DNA of 64,000 nt. It comes from JAYQKL01 sp049890195. Lineage in GTDB: Bacteria; Pseudomonadota; Alphaproteobacteria; RS24. The DNA lies in NCBI GenBank assembly GCA_049890195.1, contig JBMHBY010000001.1, positions 51,092 through 115,091 of the forward strand, in the 5' to 3' direction. Shown piece after piece: positions 1 through 8,874 of the stretch (the stretch's first letter is position 1; each line of letters begins with the position of its first letter). The notes under the pieces were generated by a model. That model was not told the origin of the DNA. It made no database searches and saw nothing but the letters and a program-made list of their open reading frames with translations. The position numbers and the translations under genes are program-made.

Positions 1-1272
1 CGCCGTATCAGCAGCAATGTTGCCGCGATTGTCGAGTTCCAGACCAAGCTGTTCGACCAGACCCTCATGCACCGGATGAACAAAGCCCATCGCCAGCAGG
101 ACCAGATCGGCCTGCAGTTCGAACTCGCTGCCTTCAATCTGCTGCATGTTTTCGTCAACCCGCACGCATTTGATTGCTTTGACCTGACCGTCGTCACCGA
201 CAACCTCCGTGGTCATCACAGAGAAGTCACGGGCGGCGCCCTCTTCCTGCGATGTGGAGGTGCGCATTTTCAAAGGCCAGTTCGGCCAGGTCATGGCCTT
301 GTCTTCCTTTTCCGGCGGCATTGGCATGATTTCCAGCTGGGTCACGGATACGGCACCTTGCCGGAAGCTGGTGCCGATGCAGTCAGACCCGGTGTCGCCG
401 CCGCCAATGACGACAACATTTTTGTCGGTGGCCATAATCGGCTCAACCTCGCCGATCGGCTCCTGACCGACGCGGCGGTTCTGCTGCGGCAAAAATTCCA
501 TGGCGAAATGGATGCCGTCAAGGTCTCGGCCCGTGACCGGCAGGTCGCGAGGTTTTTCTGAGCCTCCGGACAGAACAACGGCGTCATATTGCGCTTCCAG
601 ATCCGCTGCATCAATGTCCTGACCGACATGGGTTTCATAATGGAAGGTCACGCCTTCGGCCTCCATCTGTTCGACACGGCGGTCAATCAGGTGCTTGCTC
701 ATTTTGAAATCCGGGATGCCGTAGCGCATCAGGCCGCCGGCTTTGGCGTTCTTCTCATACAGATGCACATCATGTCCGGCCCGCGCCAACTGTTGCGCTG
801 CGGCCATGCCGGCGGGTCCGCTGCCGATGACGGCGACTTTCTTGCCGGTTTTCTCTGGGTTCACCTGTGGCTGTATCCAGCCTTCCTCCCAGCCCTTGTC
901 AACAATGGCACATTCGATGGACTTGATGGTGACCGGCTGGTCAATCAGGTTCAATGTGCAGCTTGCCTCGCAGGGGGCCGGGCAGATGCGACCGGTGAAC
1001 TCCGGGAAATTATTGGTCGATTGCAGATTGTCCAACGCCTGCCGCCATTCGCCGTTATAGGTCAGGTCGTTCCAGTCCGGGATCTGGTTGTTGACCGGAC
1101 AGCCATTGTGGCAGTAGGGCACACCACAATCCATGCAACGCGAGGCCTGGCTGGTCAGCTCCTCATTTGACAAGGGAACAATGAACTCCTTGAAGTGCTG
1201 CACCCGCTCTTCCGGGGCAACATAAGTTCTGTCATGGCGTTCGTGTTCCAGAAATCCTGTTGGTTTTCCCAT
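1..1272 (-). CDS. gltD: Glutamate synthase small subunit (partial)
   Basis: NADPH-dependent beta subunit of glutamate synthase, passing electrons from NADPH through FAD and Fe-S clusters to the large subunit. The ATG at 1272 is preceded by a GGGAGA ribosome site. The visible 424 residues include the N-terminal cysteine set (Cys46, Cys49, Cys54, Cys58, then a C-x3-C-x3-C group about residues 88-96) that binds 4Fe-4S clusters, followed by a GSGPAGMAAA dinucleotide fold and a second GGGDTGSDC nucleotide-binding fold. It lies 11 bp downstream of gltB on the same strand, the usual gltBD operon order. The C-terminus runs off the window start, so only the last few dozen residues are missing. Confidence 0.96.
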   Translation of the reverse strand, partial: MGKPTGFLEHERHDRTYVAPEERVQHFKEFIVPLSNEELTSQASRCMDCGVPYCHNGCPVNNQIPDWNDLTYNGEWRQALDNLQSTNNFPEFTGRICPAPCEASCTLNLIDQPVTIKSIECAIVDKGWEEGWIQPQVNPEKTGKKVAVIGSGPAGMAAAQQLARAGHDVHLYEKNAKAGGLMRYGIPDFKMSKHLIDRRVEQMEAEGVTFHYETHVGQDIDAADLEAQYDAVVLSGGSEKPRDLPVTGRDLDGIHFAMEFLPQQNRRVGQEPIGEVEPIMATDKNVVVIGGGDTGSDCIGTSFRQGAVSVTQLEIMPMPPEKEDKAMTWPNWPLKMRTSTSQEEGAARDFSVMTTEVVGDDGQVKAIKCVRVDENMQQIEGSEFELQADLVLLAMGFVHPVHEGLVEQLGLELDNRGNIAADTA

Positions 1273-1283
1273 CTTATGTCTCC

Positions 1284-4200
1284 CTATTCACCTGCAATAT
1301 GTGTGTCTTCGGTTTGCGCAGCAGCTTCCATTTCCAAAAGGGCGCGGCGGAATTCCAGCGGCATGACCTTTTTGAATTTCGGCAGCCAGTTGTCCCAGTC
1401 ATCGAGAATGGTTTGGGCTTTGGCCGAATTGGTGTACCGCGCATGGTTTTCAAGCAGTTTGAACAAACGCTCGGCATCATGTGACGTCATTTTCTCCTTG
1501 AAGGACGACAGCTCATCGCTCATGTCAGCGGGGATGTCCTCCAGTTCAACCATCGCCATGTTGCAGCGCTGCTTGAAGCTGTTGTCTTCGTCCAGAACAT
1601 AGGCAATGCCGCCTGACATGCCGGCTGCAAAATTGCGGCCGGTTTCACCCAGCACAACCACAATGCCGCCGGTCATATACTCACAGCAATGGTCGCCGGC
1701 CCCTTCAACAACGGCAACAGCGCCGGAATTGCGGACGGCGAAGCGTTCCCCGGCAACTCCGCGGAAATAGCATTCACCTTCAATCGCGCCATACAGCACA
1801 GTGTTGCCGACAATGATGCTATCTTCCGGCACAATACCGCTCTCGGCCGGCGGGTAAATCGCCAACCGGCCGCCGGATAACCCTTTGCCGACATAGTCAT
1901 TGGCTTCGCCTTCCAGCTCAAACGAGATGCCGCGGGCGAGAAACGCCCCGAAGCTCTGGCCGGCCGTGCCGTTCAGCTTGACCGAAATCGTGTCTTCATT
2001 CAGACCCTCATGACCGTGGCGTTTCGCCAGCTCCCCGGACAGCATGGTGCCGGCGGAGCGGTCAATATTGGTGATCGGCGTTTCAATCCGGACCGGCGTC
2101 TTGCTGTCCAGGGCCGGGGCGGCCTGGGTAATGAGCTTGCGGTCCAGAATGTCATCAATCGGATGGTTCTGGTCAATGCATCGATGGACGGCCTCGCCCT
2201 GGCTGTCCATTTTGGTGAACAGACGGGTGAAATCCAGCCCCTTGGCCTTCCAGTGGTCAATGGCGTCGCGCGTGTCGAGCATGTCGGTCTGGCCAATCAG
2301 CTCGTTCAGGGACTTGATGCCCATTTCGGCCATGATGCCGCGCGCTTCCTCGGCGACGAAGAAGAAATAGTTGATGACATGCTCAGGCAGGCCGGTGAAA
2401 CGCTTGCGCAGCTCCTCATTCTGGGTGGCGATACCAACCGGGCAGGTGTTGAGATGGCATTTGCGCATCATGATGCAGCCGGCTGCGATCAGCGGTGCCG
2501 TGGCGAAGCCGAACTCGTCGGCGCCGAGCAGGGCACCGACCACTACGTCTCGCCCGGTCCGCAGACCGCCGTCCACCTGCACGGAAATGCGCGTGCGCAA
2601 GCCATTCATCACCAAGGTCTGCTGGGTTTCGGCAAGGCCGATCTCCCATGGACTGCCGGCATGTTTGATGGAGGTCAGCGGGCTGGCTCCGGTGCCGCCT
2701 TCGAAACCGGAAATGGTCACATGGTCGGCGCGCGCCTTGGAGACGCCGGCGGCGACTGTGCCGACACCGACCTCAGAGACCAGTTTGACCGAAATTGCCG
2801 CTTTCGGATTGGTGTTTTTCAGGTCAAAGATCAGCTGCGCCAGATCCTCGATTGAATAAATGTCGTGGTGCGGCGGCGGGGAAATCAGGCCGACGCCGGG
2901 CGTCGAGTGCCGCACGGCGGCAATGCGCTGGTCGACCTTGTGCCCGGGAAGCTGGCCGCCTTCGCCGGGCTTGGCGCCCTGGGCCATTTTGATCTGGATC
3001 ATGTCGGAATTGGCAAGGTATTCGGTGGTCACACCAAAACGGCCCGATGCCACCTGTTTGATGGCCGAACGGCGGCTGCCGCCGTCTGCGTCAGGTGTGA
3101 AGCGATGCGGTTCCTCCCCGCCCTCGCCGGTGTTTGACTTGCCGCCGATCCGGTTCATCGCCAATGCCAGGGTTTCATGGGCCTCGGCGGAAATGGAGCC
3201 GAAGGACATGGCGCCGGTGGCGAACCGCCGGACAATGTCACTGGCCGGTTCAACCTCATCAATCGAGATGGGGGTGCGGCCCAGCTCATCGGCCTTCTTG
3301 ATGCGGAACAGACCGCGCAGGGTCAACAGATGTTCATTCTGTTCATTCACCAGGGCGGCATATTCCTTGTATTTGTCACTGCTGTTGCCGCGCACGGCAT
3401 GTTGCAGCGAGCTGACGGTGGCGGCGGACCAGACGTGATCCTCACCGCGGGTGCGTACAGCGTATTCTCCGCCGACATCAAGGGCGTTTTTCAAAATCGC
3501 CTTATCACCGAATGCGTCCGAATGGCGCCGGAGGGTTTCCTCCGCGACCTCCTGCAGATGGATGCCTTCAATCGTTGTGGCGGTGCCGGTGAAATAGGTG
3601 TCGACAAAATCCTGGGCCAAACCAACGGCGTCAAAGATTTGGGCGCCGCAATAGGATTGATAGGTTGAAATGCCCATTTTAGACATGACTTTGCGGATGC
3701 CCTTACCGGCGGCTTTGATGTAGTGCTGCTCAATCTCGTCTGCGCTCAAATCGCCCATGGCGTCATAATGCGGTTTCATGGCGTGCAGGGTTTCAAAGGC
3801 CAGATAGGGGTTGATGGCCTCGGCGCCGTAGCCTGCGAGGCAGCACAAATGATGGATCTCACGGGCCTCACCAGTCTCGACGACAAGCCCGGCCAGGGTT
3901 CGCAGACCCTTGCGGATCAGATGATGATGGACGGCGGCCGTCGCCAGCAGCGCCGGTATGCCGACACGTGTGCTGCTGACGGCGCGGTCAGACAGAATGA
4001 TGATGTTTTCGTGATTTTCGGTGATCGCCTTTTCCGCTTCCAGGCACAGACCCTGCAGGCGGGCAGCCAGCCCGTCCGTGCCGGCGTCGGCCGGCCATGT
4101 CATGTCCAGCGTAACGGCATGGAAATTGTTGTCCTCAATCGTGCTGATGCCGCGGATTTTTTCCAGGTCGCGGTTGGTCAGTATCGGCTGACTGACCTCC

Positions 4201-5963
4201 AGGCGCTTGTTGGAAGATGTGCCTTCAAGTTCGAGCAGGTTCGGGCGTGGTCCGATAAATGAGACCAGGGACATCACCAATTCCTCACGGATCGGGTCAA
4301 TCGGCGGGTTGGTCACTTGCGCAAACAGCTGCTTGAAATAGGCATAAAGAAGTTTGGACTTGTCGGACAGGGCGGCAATCGGTGTGTCCGTGCCCATGGA
4401 GCCGATGCCCTCCTCACCGCGCTCGGCCATCGGTGACAGCAGGAATTTCAGATCCTCCTGAGTGTAGCCGAACGCCTGCTGCAGATCGAGAATCTCCGCT
4501 TCGTTGGGGCCGTCCTGCGGAGCCAAGGCGGGCAGGTCGTCCAGCTTGATTTGGGCGCTGTTGAGCCAGTCCTGATAAGGGTGTGAACTGGCCAGTTCCT
4601 CCTTGATTTCAGGATCCTGGATGATGCGCCCCTTTTCAAGGTCAATCAGCAGCATTTTACCGGGCTGGAGACGCCACTTTTCGATGATTTTATCCTCCGG
4701 TGCCGGCAGAACGCCCATTTCAGACGCCATCATCACGCGGTCATCGCTGGTCACATAATAGCGGGCCGGGCGCAGACCGTTTCGGTCAAGTGTGGCGCCG
4801 ATTTGCAGCCCGTTGGTGAAGGCGACGGCGGCCGGGCCGTCCCACGGCTCCATCAAGGCAGCATTGTATTCATAAAAGGCCCGTCTTTTCGGATCCATTT
4901 GCGGGTTTCCGGACCAGGCTTCGGGAATCATCATCATCATGGCATGCGGCAGCGAATAGCCGCTCTGCACCATCAGCTCCAGCGCATTATCGAAGCAGGC
5001 GGAGTCTGACTGGCCCTCTTCAATCAACGGCCAGAGTTTTTCAAGGTCGTCGCCGAACAGGTCCGACTCCAAAGCCTCATGACGGGCGGCCATCCAGTTG
5101 ACATTGCCGCGGACCGTGTTGATTTCACCATTATGGCAGATCATACGGAAGGGCTGGGCCAGGCTCCAGGTCGGGAAGGTGTTGGTTGAAAAACGCTGGT
5201 GGACGAGCGCCATCGCGGACACCATGTCTGTGTCCTGCAGATCAAGGTAATAGGGGCCAAGCTGGGACGACAGCAGCAGACCTTTGTAAAGGACTGTGCG
5301 CGAGCTCATGCTCGGAATGTAGAAAAAGCCGTCAGCGGCGTCGAGATCCATGCCGTCAACGGCGATTTCGATGCGGCGGCGGATGACAAACAGGTCGCGC
5401 TCGAAGCCCTGCTGGTCACGCCCGGGCCTGCTGTTGGCGATGAACATTTGCCGGATGGCCGGTTCGGTCGGCACAATTGAGTAACCGAGGTCCGAACTGT
5501 CAACAGGTACATCGCGCCAGCCGAGTGTGGTGTGTCCCTCTTCGGCGGCGATTTCGGCGGCTTTGGCCTCAATCGCTTGACGGGCCGCCTCCTCTTTGGG
5601 CAGGAAGAACATGCCGACGCCGTAAGCCCCCTCTTCAGGCAGGTCAATATGCGCCTGCGCCGCGACTTTGCGGAAAAAGGCGTCAGGGGTCTGGATCAGG
5701 ATGCCGACGCCGTCACCGGCCTTCGGGTCGGCGCCGACGGCGCCGCGGTGTTCAAGATTGTCGAGTATCTTCAGGCCGTCACGGATGATGTCATGGCTTT
5801 TGACGTTTTTGATGTTGGCGACAAATCCGATACCACAGGCGTCATGCTCATTACGCGGGTCATACAGACCTTTTTTTTCCGGCAGGCCGCGTTGTTTCAG
5901 ACCCCGATAGGCCCGATTTTCAGTTGCCGACAAACCTGTTTGTTTTTTGTTACTCGCCATCAT
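1284..5963 (-). CDS. gltB: Glutamate synthase large subunit
   Basis: Alpha subunit of glutamate synthase, which makes two glutamates from glutamine and 2-oxoglutarate. With the chosen ATG at 5963 it has 1559 residues, in the family range. Order of domains: a short propeptide, then the glutaminase domain whose nucleophile is Cys43 in NEHDACGIGF, the central domain, the FMN domain (GGEEPHRF, GFEGGTGASP), a cysteine cluster CIMMRKCHLNTCPVG matching the 3Fe-4S site, and a C-terminal beta-helix rich in glycine. The reading frame is open to 6038, but homologues begin with this short lysine-rich propeptide, so 5963 or the adjacent ATG at 5960 is the likely start. Expected partner is the product of gltD just downstream. 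Confidence 0.97.
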   Translation of the reverse strand: MMASNKKQTGLSATENRAYRGLKQRGLPEKKGLYDPRNEHDACGIGFVANIKNVKSHDIIRDGLKILDNLEHRGAVGADPKAGDGVGILIQTPDAFFRKVAAQAHIDLPEEGAYGVGMFFLPKEEAARQAIEAKAAEIAAEEGHTTLGWRDVPVDSSDLGYSIVPTEPAIRQMFIANSRPGRDQQGFERDLFVIRRRIEIAVDGMDLDAADGFFYIPSMSSRTVLYKGLLLSSQLGPYYLDLQDTDMVSAMALVHQRFSTNTFPTWSLAQPFRMICHNGEINTVRGNVNWMAARHEALESDLFGDDLEKLWPLIEEGQSDSACFDNALELMVQSGYSLPHAMMMMIPEAWSGNPQMDPKRRAFYEYNAALMEPWDGPAAVAFTNGLQIGATLDRNGLRPARYYVTSDDRVMMASEMGVLPAPEDKIIEKWRLQPGKMLLIDLEKGRIIQDPEIKEELASSHPYQDWLNSAQIKLDDLPALAPQDGPNEAEILDLQQAFGYTQEDLKFLLSPMAERGEEGIGSMGTDTPIAALSDKSKLLYAYFKQLFAQVTNPPIDPIREELVMSLVSFIGPRPNLLELEGTSSNKRLEVSQPILTNRDLEKIRGISTIEDNNFHAVTLDMTWPADAGTDGLAARLQGLCLEAEKAITENHENIIILSDRAVSSTRVGIPALLATAAVHHHLIRKGLRTLAGLVVETGEAREIHHLCCLAGYGAEAINPYLAFETLHAMKPHYDAMGDLSADEIEQHYIKAAGKGIRKVMSKMGISTYQSYCGAQIFDAVGLAQDFVDTYFTGTATTIEGIHLQEVAEETLRRHSDAFGDKAILKNALDVGGEYAVRTRGEDHVWSAATVSSLQHAVRGNSSDKYKEYAALVNEQNEHLLTLRGLFRIKKADELGRTPISIDEVEPASDIVRRFATGAMSFGSISAEAHETLALAMNRIGGKSNTGEGGEEPHRFTPDADGGSRRSAIKQVASGRFGVTTEYLANSDMIQIKMAQGAKPGEGGQLPGHKVDQRIAAVRHSTPGVGLISPPPHHDIYSIEDLAQLIFDLKNTNPKAAISVKLVSEVGVGTVAAGVSKARADHVTISGFEGGTGASPLTSIKHAGSPWEIGLAETQQTLVMNGLRTRISVQVDGGLRTGRDVVVGALLGADEFGFATAPLIAAGCIMMRKCHLNTCPVGIATQNEELRKRFTGLPEHVINYFFFVAEEARGIMAEMGIKSLNELIGQTDMLDTRDAIDHWKAKGLDFTRLFTKMDSQGEAVHRCIDQNHPIDDILDRKLITQAAPALDSKTPVRIETPITNIDRSAGTMLSGELAKRHGHEGLNEDTISVKLNGTAGQSFGAFLARGISFELEGEANDYVGKGLSGGRLAIYPPAESGIVPEDSIIVGNTVLYGAIEGECYFRGVAGERFAVRNSGAVAVVEGAGDHCCEYMTGGIVVVLGETGRNFAAGMSGGIAYVLDEDNSFKQRCNMAMVELEDIPADMSDELSSFKEKMTSHDAERLFKLLENHARYTNSAKAQTILDDWDNWLPKFKKVMPLEFRRALLEMEAAAQTEDTHIAGE

Positions 5964-6080
5964 GTTTTCCAGTTTCAATATCACGTCACAAATAAGGGAG
6001 ACGATAGACCGACCTGATTTCAGACCTGTTGCTGACAACAGTGTTCCAAAGGGTCGAAAGATACATCTCAGTGTTTGTCA

Positions 6081-6102
6081 GAAAGCGCTAAGTGAAAGCG
6101 CT
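6081..6102. repeat. Tandem GAAAGCGCT pair upstream of gltB
   Basis: Two identical 9-bp units start 13 bp apart, each containing the self-complementary AGCGCT. They lie about 120-140 bp before the gltB start. The spacing and core resemble repressor half-sites of the LacI/GntR kind, but no regulator gene is nearby. Function is inferred only from position. Confidence 0.4.
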
Positions 6103-6128
6103 CTCATGCCCCTGTCCGTTGCCGGACA

Positions 6129-6143
6129 CCCTAATATTTAGGG
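6129..6143. repeat. Inverted repeat CCCTAA/TTAGGG upstream of gltB
   Basis: Six-base arms around a 3-nt TAT centre, about 165 bp before the gltB start. Perfect symmetry, no T tract, so an operator is more likely than a terminator. Confidence 0.4.
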
Positions 6144-6328
6144 CGAAGTGTGGGGTTGTAAATATGCCAAAAAAGGCCTCAAAAGACAAGTATTTATGTC
6201 AGCCATATTGACCTAAAAAAAGATACTATATTTCAATGGCTTGGGTTTATTTCTCTCAAGATAAGCCTGAAAGTGCCCAATTGTCGCATCCTGCAGCGTT
6301 TGGCGCATTTTTAGCGCGGGCGCGTTTG

Positions 6329-7255
6329 TCAAAGGTCTTTTGCAAAAGCACCTAATTTGTCAATCGCGGTGCGTGCCTCCGGCACAAATGCGAAGAATAT
6401 CTGGAAAACATGGGGTTGCATGTAAAACTCCTGCAGCCCGATGGAGACCCCTGCGGCTTTGGCTTTTTCGACAAAGCGCGTGGAGTCACTATACAGCGCC
6501 TCTCTTGTCCCGACCTGCACCAAAATCGGCGGCAAACCCTGTAGATCACCGAAAAGTGGCGACACATAAGGGTGGTCGGGCGGAGTGGCACCATGATAAT
6601 GCGGCGGCGCCATGCGAATCATTTTGCTGCTGAGCATATCCTCGTGCGCCTCATTGGTGTCCAGCGACTCCCCGCTGCAAGTCAAGTCCAGCCATGGGGA
6701 CAACAACATGGCACCGGCGGGCAGGGGGTTGTTTTCATCCTTGATTTTCAACAGCAGGGCGGCTGTCAGGCCGCCGCCGGCACTGTCGCCGGCGATGACG
6801 ATGTCCTGCGCAGCCATGCCGGTTTCCAACAGTCCTTGATAGCAGGCAAAAGCGTCATCAACAGCCGCCGGAAAAGGGTTTTCGGGCGCCAGACGGTAGT
6901 CCGGAATGACGGTGCGGGCCTCGAATGTGCGGGCAATTCGGTCGGCAAGCCCCCTGTGCGTTGTCGGACTGCCGAAAATATACCCGCCGCCGTGAAAATA
7001 CAGCAGCACTTTTTTACCGGCCGGGTTGCCGGCCCACTGCACATTGACCCCGTTCAGCGTGTTTTTGCTGTGGGCACCTTGTTTTTTGACGAGCACATTT
7101 TTCAAAAACCCTGGATTTTCAATTTTTTGCCGCAGAATGACCGGTGGCAAATCGGCGCGCATGATTTTTCGCAAGGTTCTGTGCAGCGCGAACTTGACCA
7201 TCCTGGCCTGCCAACTCAGTGTGTCTGTCACTGTGTCTGAAACTGTGTCTGTCAT
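6329..7255 (-). CDS. HSL-family alpha/beta hydrolase (esterase)
   Basis: A 308-residue cytoplasmic esterase/lipase of the hormone-sensitive lipase family. The oxyanion motif HGGG is at residues 88-91 and the nucleophile is Ser158 in GDSAGG; a Pro-His pair near residue 285 could supply the catalytic His. A GAGGGAGGT ribosome site precedes the ATG at 7255. The N-terminus is odd: codons 2-13 are three near-identical 12-nt units encoding TDTV/SDTV/TDTL. A strong hairpin sits just upstream. The natural substrate cannot be read from sequence; short-chain esters are typical of the family. Confidence 0.88.
   Translation of the reverse strand: MTDTVSDTVTDTLSWQARMVKFALHRTLRKIMRADLPPVILRQKIENPGFLKNVLVKKQGAHSKNTLNGVNVQWAGNPAGKKVLLYFHGGGYIFGSPTTHRGLADRIARTFEARTVIPDYRLAPENPFPAAVDDAFACYQGLLETGMAAQDIVIAGDSAGGGLTAALLLKIKDENNPLPAGAMLLSPWLDLTCSGESLDTNEAHEDMLSSKMIRMAPPHYHGATPPDHPYVSPLFGDLQGLPPILVQVGTREALYSDSTRFVEKAKAAGVSIGLQEFYMQPHVFQIFFAFVPEARTAIDKLGAFAKDL
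7217..7252 (-). repeat. Three 12-nt tandem units in esterase N-terminus
   Basis: Codons 2-13 of the esterase are three near-identical 12-nt units (consensus WCAGACACAGTK), encoding TDTV, SDTV, TDTL. A change in copy number would stay in frame. Confidence 0.7.
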
Positions 7256-7276
7256 GATGTACCTCCCTCAAAAGAG

Positions 7277-7304
7277 AGCCCCCAAAGCCGGAGCTTTGGG
7301 GGCT
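7277..7304 (-). terminator. 12-bp hairpin between transporter and esterase
   Basis: AGCCCCCAAAGC (7277-7288), a 4-nt loop, and GCTTTGGGGGCT (7293-7304) form a perfect 12-bp stem. Read on the minus strand it follows the transporter gene and is followed by CTCTTTT, a weak T tract. It probably ends the transporter transcript; it is also close enough to the esterase ribosome site to act as a leader structure. Confidence 0.6.
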
Positions 7305-7381
7305 GACGCGGATGGATGGGGGAAGAAAGTTCATGCCGCGCCATCGGACCGAAGCCCGCTATGTTTTATATAACTTTGTTC

Positions 7382-8740
7382 TTACAAATTAGCAAGAAAT
7401 ACCCAAATAATCCCGGCCGGCGCCACAAAGCGGGACAGCAACAGCCACAGGTCAAAAAGCCTGTCATGGTCGTTGAAAACAGCGCGGGCACGATCAGCCG
7501 GCACGACCCAGGACATGAAGCTGATCACCAGCAGGCCGCCCAGAGGCATCAGTATGTTGGAGGTGATGTAATCTTTGACGTCAAACAATGATTTGTCGGC
7601 AAATACGCCGGAGGAACTGACCCGCACATCTGCCCAAATGTTGAAGGAGAACACTGTCGCCAGACCGACCAGAAAGGCCAGAGTGAGGACGGTGAGGGTT
7701 GACCGGGCGCGGCTGAGACGCGTTGTTTCGTGGATCCAGCGGACCGGCACCTCCGTCAGGGCCAGCGCCGAGGTCAGGGCGGCGAACAACACCAGCAGGA
7801 AGAACACAATGCTGAGCAGCGTGCCGCCGGGGATGCCGGCAAAGGCGACAGGCAAGGTGGTGAAAATCAGTCCTGGTCCGGAGGTCGGGTCAAGGTTTTG
7901 CGCGAACACAATGGCGTAAATGCCGAGACCGGCCATCAAGGCGACGATGGTATCCGTGATGCCGATGAGAATGGCGGCCTTGCCGAGCTGGATGTCATCC
8001 CCGATATAGCCGCCATAGGTGATCAGCATGGCCGCCCCGACACCGACCGAGAAAAAGCCGTGACCGATGGCCGACAGGACCACATCCGGCGTGATTTTAC
8101 CGAAATCCGGAGTGAACAGAAAACTGACGGCAGCCCCCATATCCGCCTGGAAAACGCCGTAAATCATGATCCCGGCAAGCATGGCAAGCAGCAACGGCAT
8201 CAAAATCATATTGGCGCGCTCCAGGCCGCTGTTGAGGTTGCGGGCGATGACAAGGCCGATGAGAAGGATAAAGGCAACCTGCCAAAACATTAATTCCTGC
8301 GGGCTGGACAGCAGGGCGTTAAACACTTCCGGGCTGGTTGTGCCGGTCACATCACCCAAAGCGCCTGAGAAAGAACGGTAAACATAGGCCATCACCCAGC
8401 CGGCGATGACGTTGTAAAAGGTCAGCAGCATGAAGGCGGCCAGAATTCCAATCAGGCCGACCGGCGCAAAGAGGGTCTGATTGCGGCCTTCCGGAACCAG
8501 TGTTTTGACCGAGCTGTAGGCATTTGCCTGCCCGGCCCGTCCGACAAGAAGTTCTGCGACCGCAACCGGAATGGCGATCAGGGCAATGGTGACAAGATAA
8601 ATCAACACAAAAGCGCCGCCCCCCTGCACGCCGACCATATAAGGGAATTTCCAGATATTGCCGAGGCCGACCGCGCCGCCGACACAGGCCAGAATGAACC
8701 CCAAACGTGTTGACCATGACAGGCTGGTTGTGTCGGACAT
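7382..8740 (-). CDS. Sodium-dependent transporter, NSS family
   Basis: A 452-residue integral inner-membrane protein of the neurotransmitter:sodium symporter (LeuT-fold) family, which imports amino acids or related amines with sodium. The start carries the family signature WSTRLGFILA-x-VGGAVGLGNIWKFPY, which unwinds TM1 around the substrate and Na+ sites. About eleven hydrophobic segments follow, and the length matches the short bacterial members. Substrate is not readable; tyrosine/tryptophan-type and leucine-type members look alike. It is transcribed alone, with a hairpin after it, and is divergent from the secreted hydrolase at 8875. Confidence 0.93.
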   Translation of the reverse strand: MSDTTSLSWSTRLGFILACVGGAVGLGNIWKFPYMVGVQGGGAFVLIYLVTIALIAIPVAVAELLVGRAGQANAYSSVKTLVPEGRNQTLFAPVGLIGILAAFMLLTFYNVIAGWVMAYVYRSFSGALGDVTGTTSPEVFNALLSSPQELMFWQVAFILLIGLVIARNLNSGLERANMILMPLLLAMLAGIMIYGVFQADMGAAVSFLFTPDFGKITPDVVLSAIGHGFFSVGVGAAMLITYGGYIGDDIQLGKAAILIGITDTIVALMAGLGIYAIVFAQNLDPTSGPGLIFTTLPVAFAGIPGGTLLSIVFFLLVLFAALTSALALTEVPVRWIHETTRLSRARSTLTVLTLAFLVGLATVFSFNIWADVRVSSSGVFADKSLFDVKDYITSNILMPLGGLLVISFMSWVVPADRARAVFNDHDRLFDLWLLLSRFVAPAGIIWVFLANL

Positions 8741-8874
8741 GTTTGCTCTCCTCTTGACTTTGGCCCTCTAAGAGACAATTTCAATTGCCAGCGGCACCGC
8801 TTCACACTAAGTTATGCCGGATTTGAGTCAAATTGAAAACAGACTCTTCGGCCGCAGGGGAAGGTGAGCCGCCC

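Larger units (their letters stand above)
5964..6328. promoter_or_regulatory. gltB upstream region, no gene
   Basis: These 365 bases separate gltB from the end of the esterase gene, both on the minus strand, so they should hold the gltBD promoter and any operator. The half near gltB has two tandem GAAAGCGCT units (6081-6089 and 6094-6102) and a perfect inverted repeat CCCTAA-TAT-TTAGGG (6129-6143). The rest (about 6150-6310) is AT-rich with no open frame I believe. I could not assign -35/-10 boxes with confidence. Confidence 0.5.

Noticed and set aside
2010..2855. Open frame of 281 codons on the plus strand inside gltB
   Set aside because: It lies within the FMN/Fe-S part of gltB, which is unbroken on the other strand.
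5947..6141. Small plus-strand frame across the gltB start
   Set aside because: No ribosome site, overlaps the propeptide and upstream region of gltB, and no protein-like pattern.
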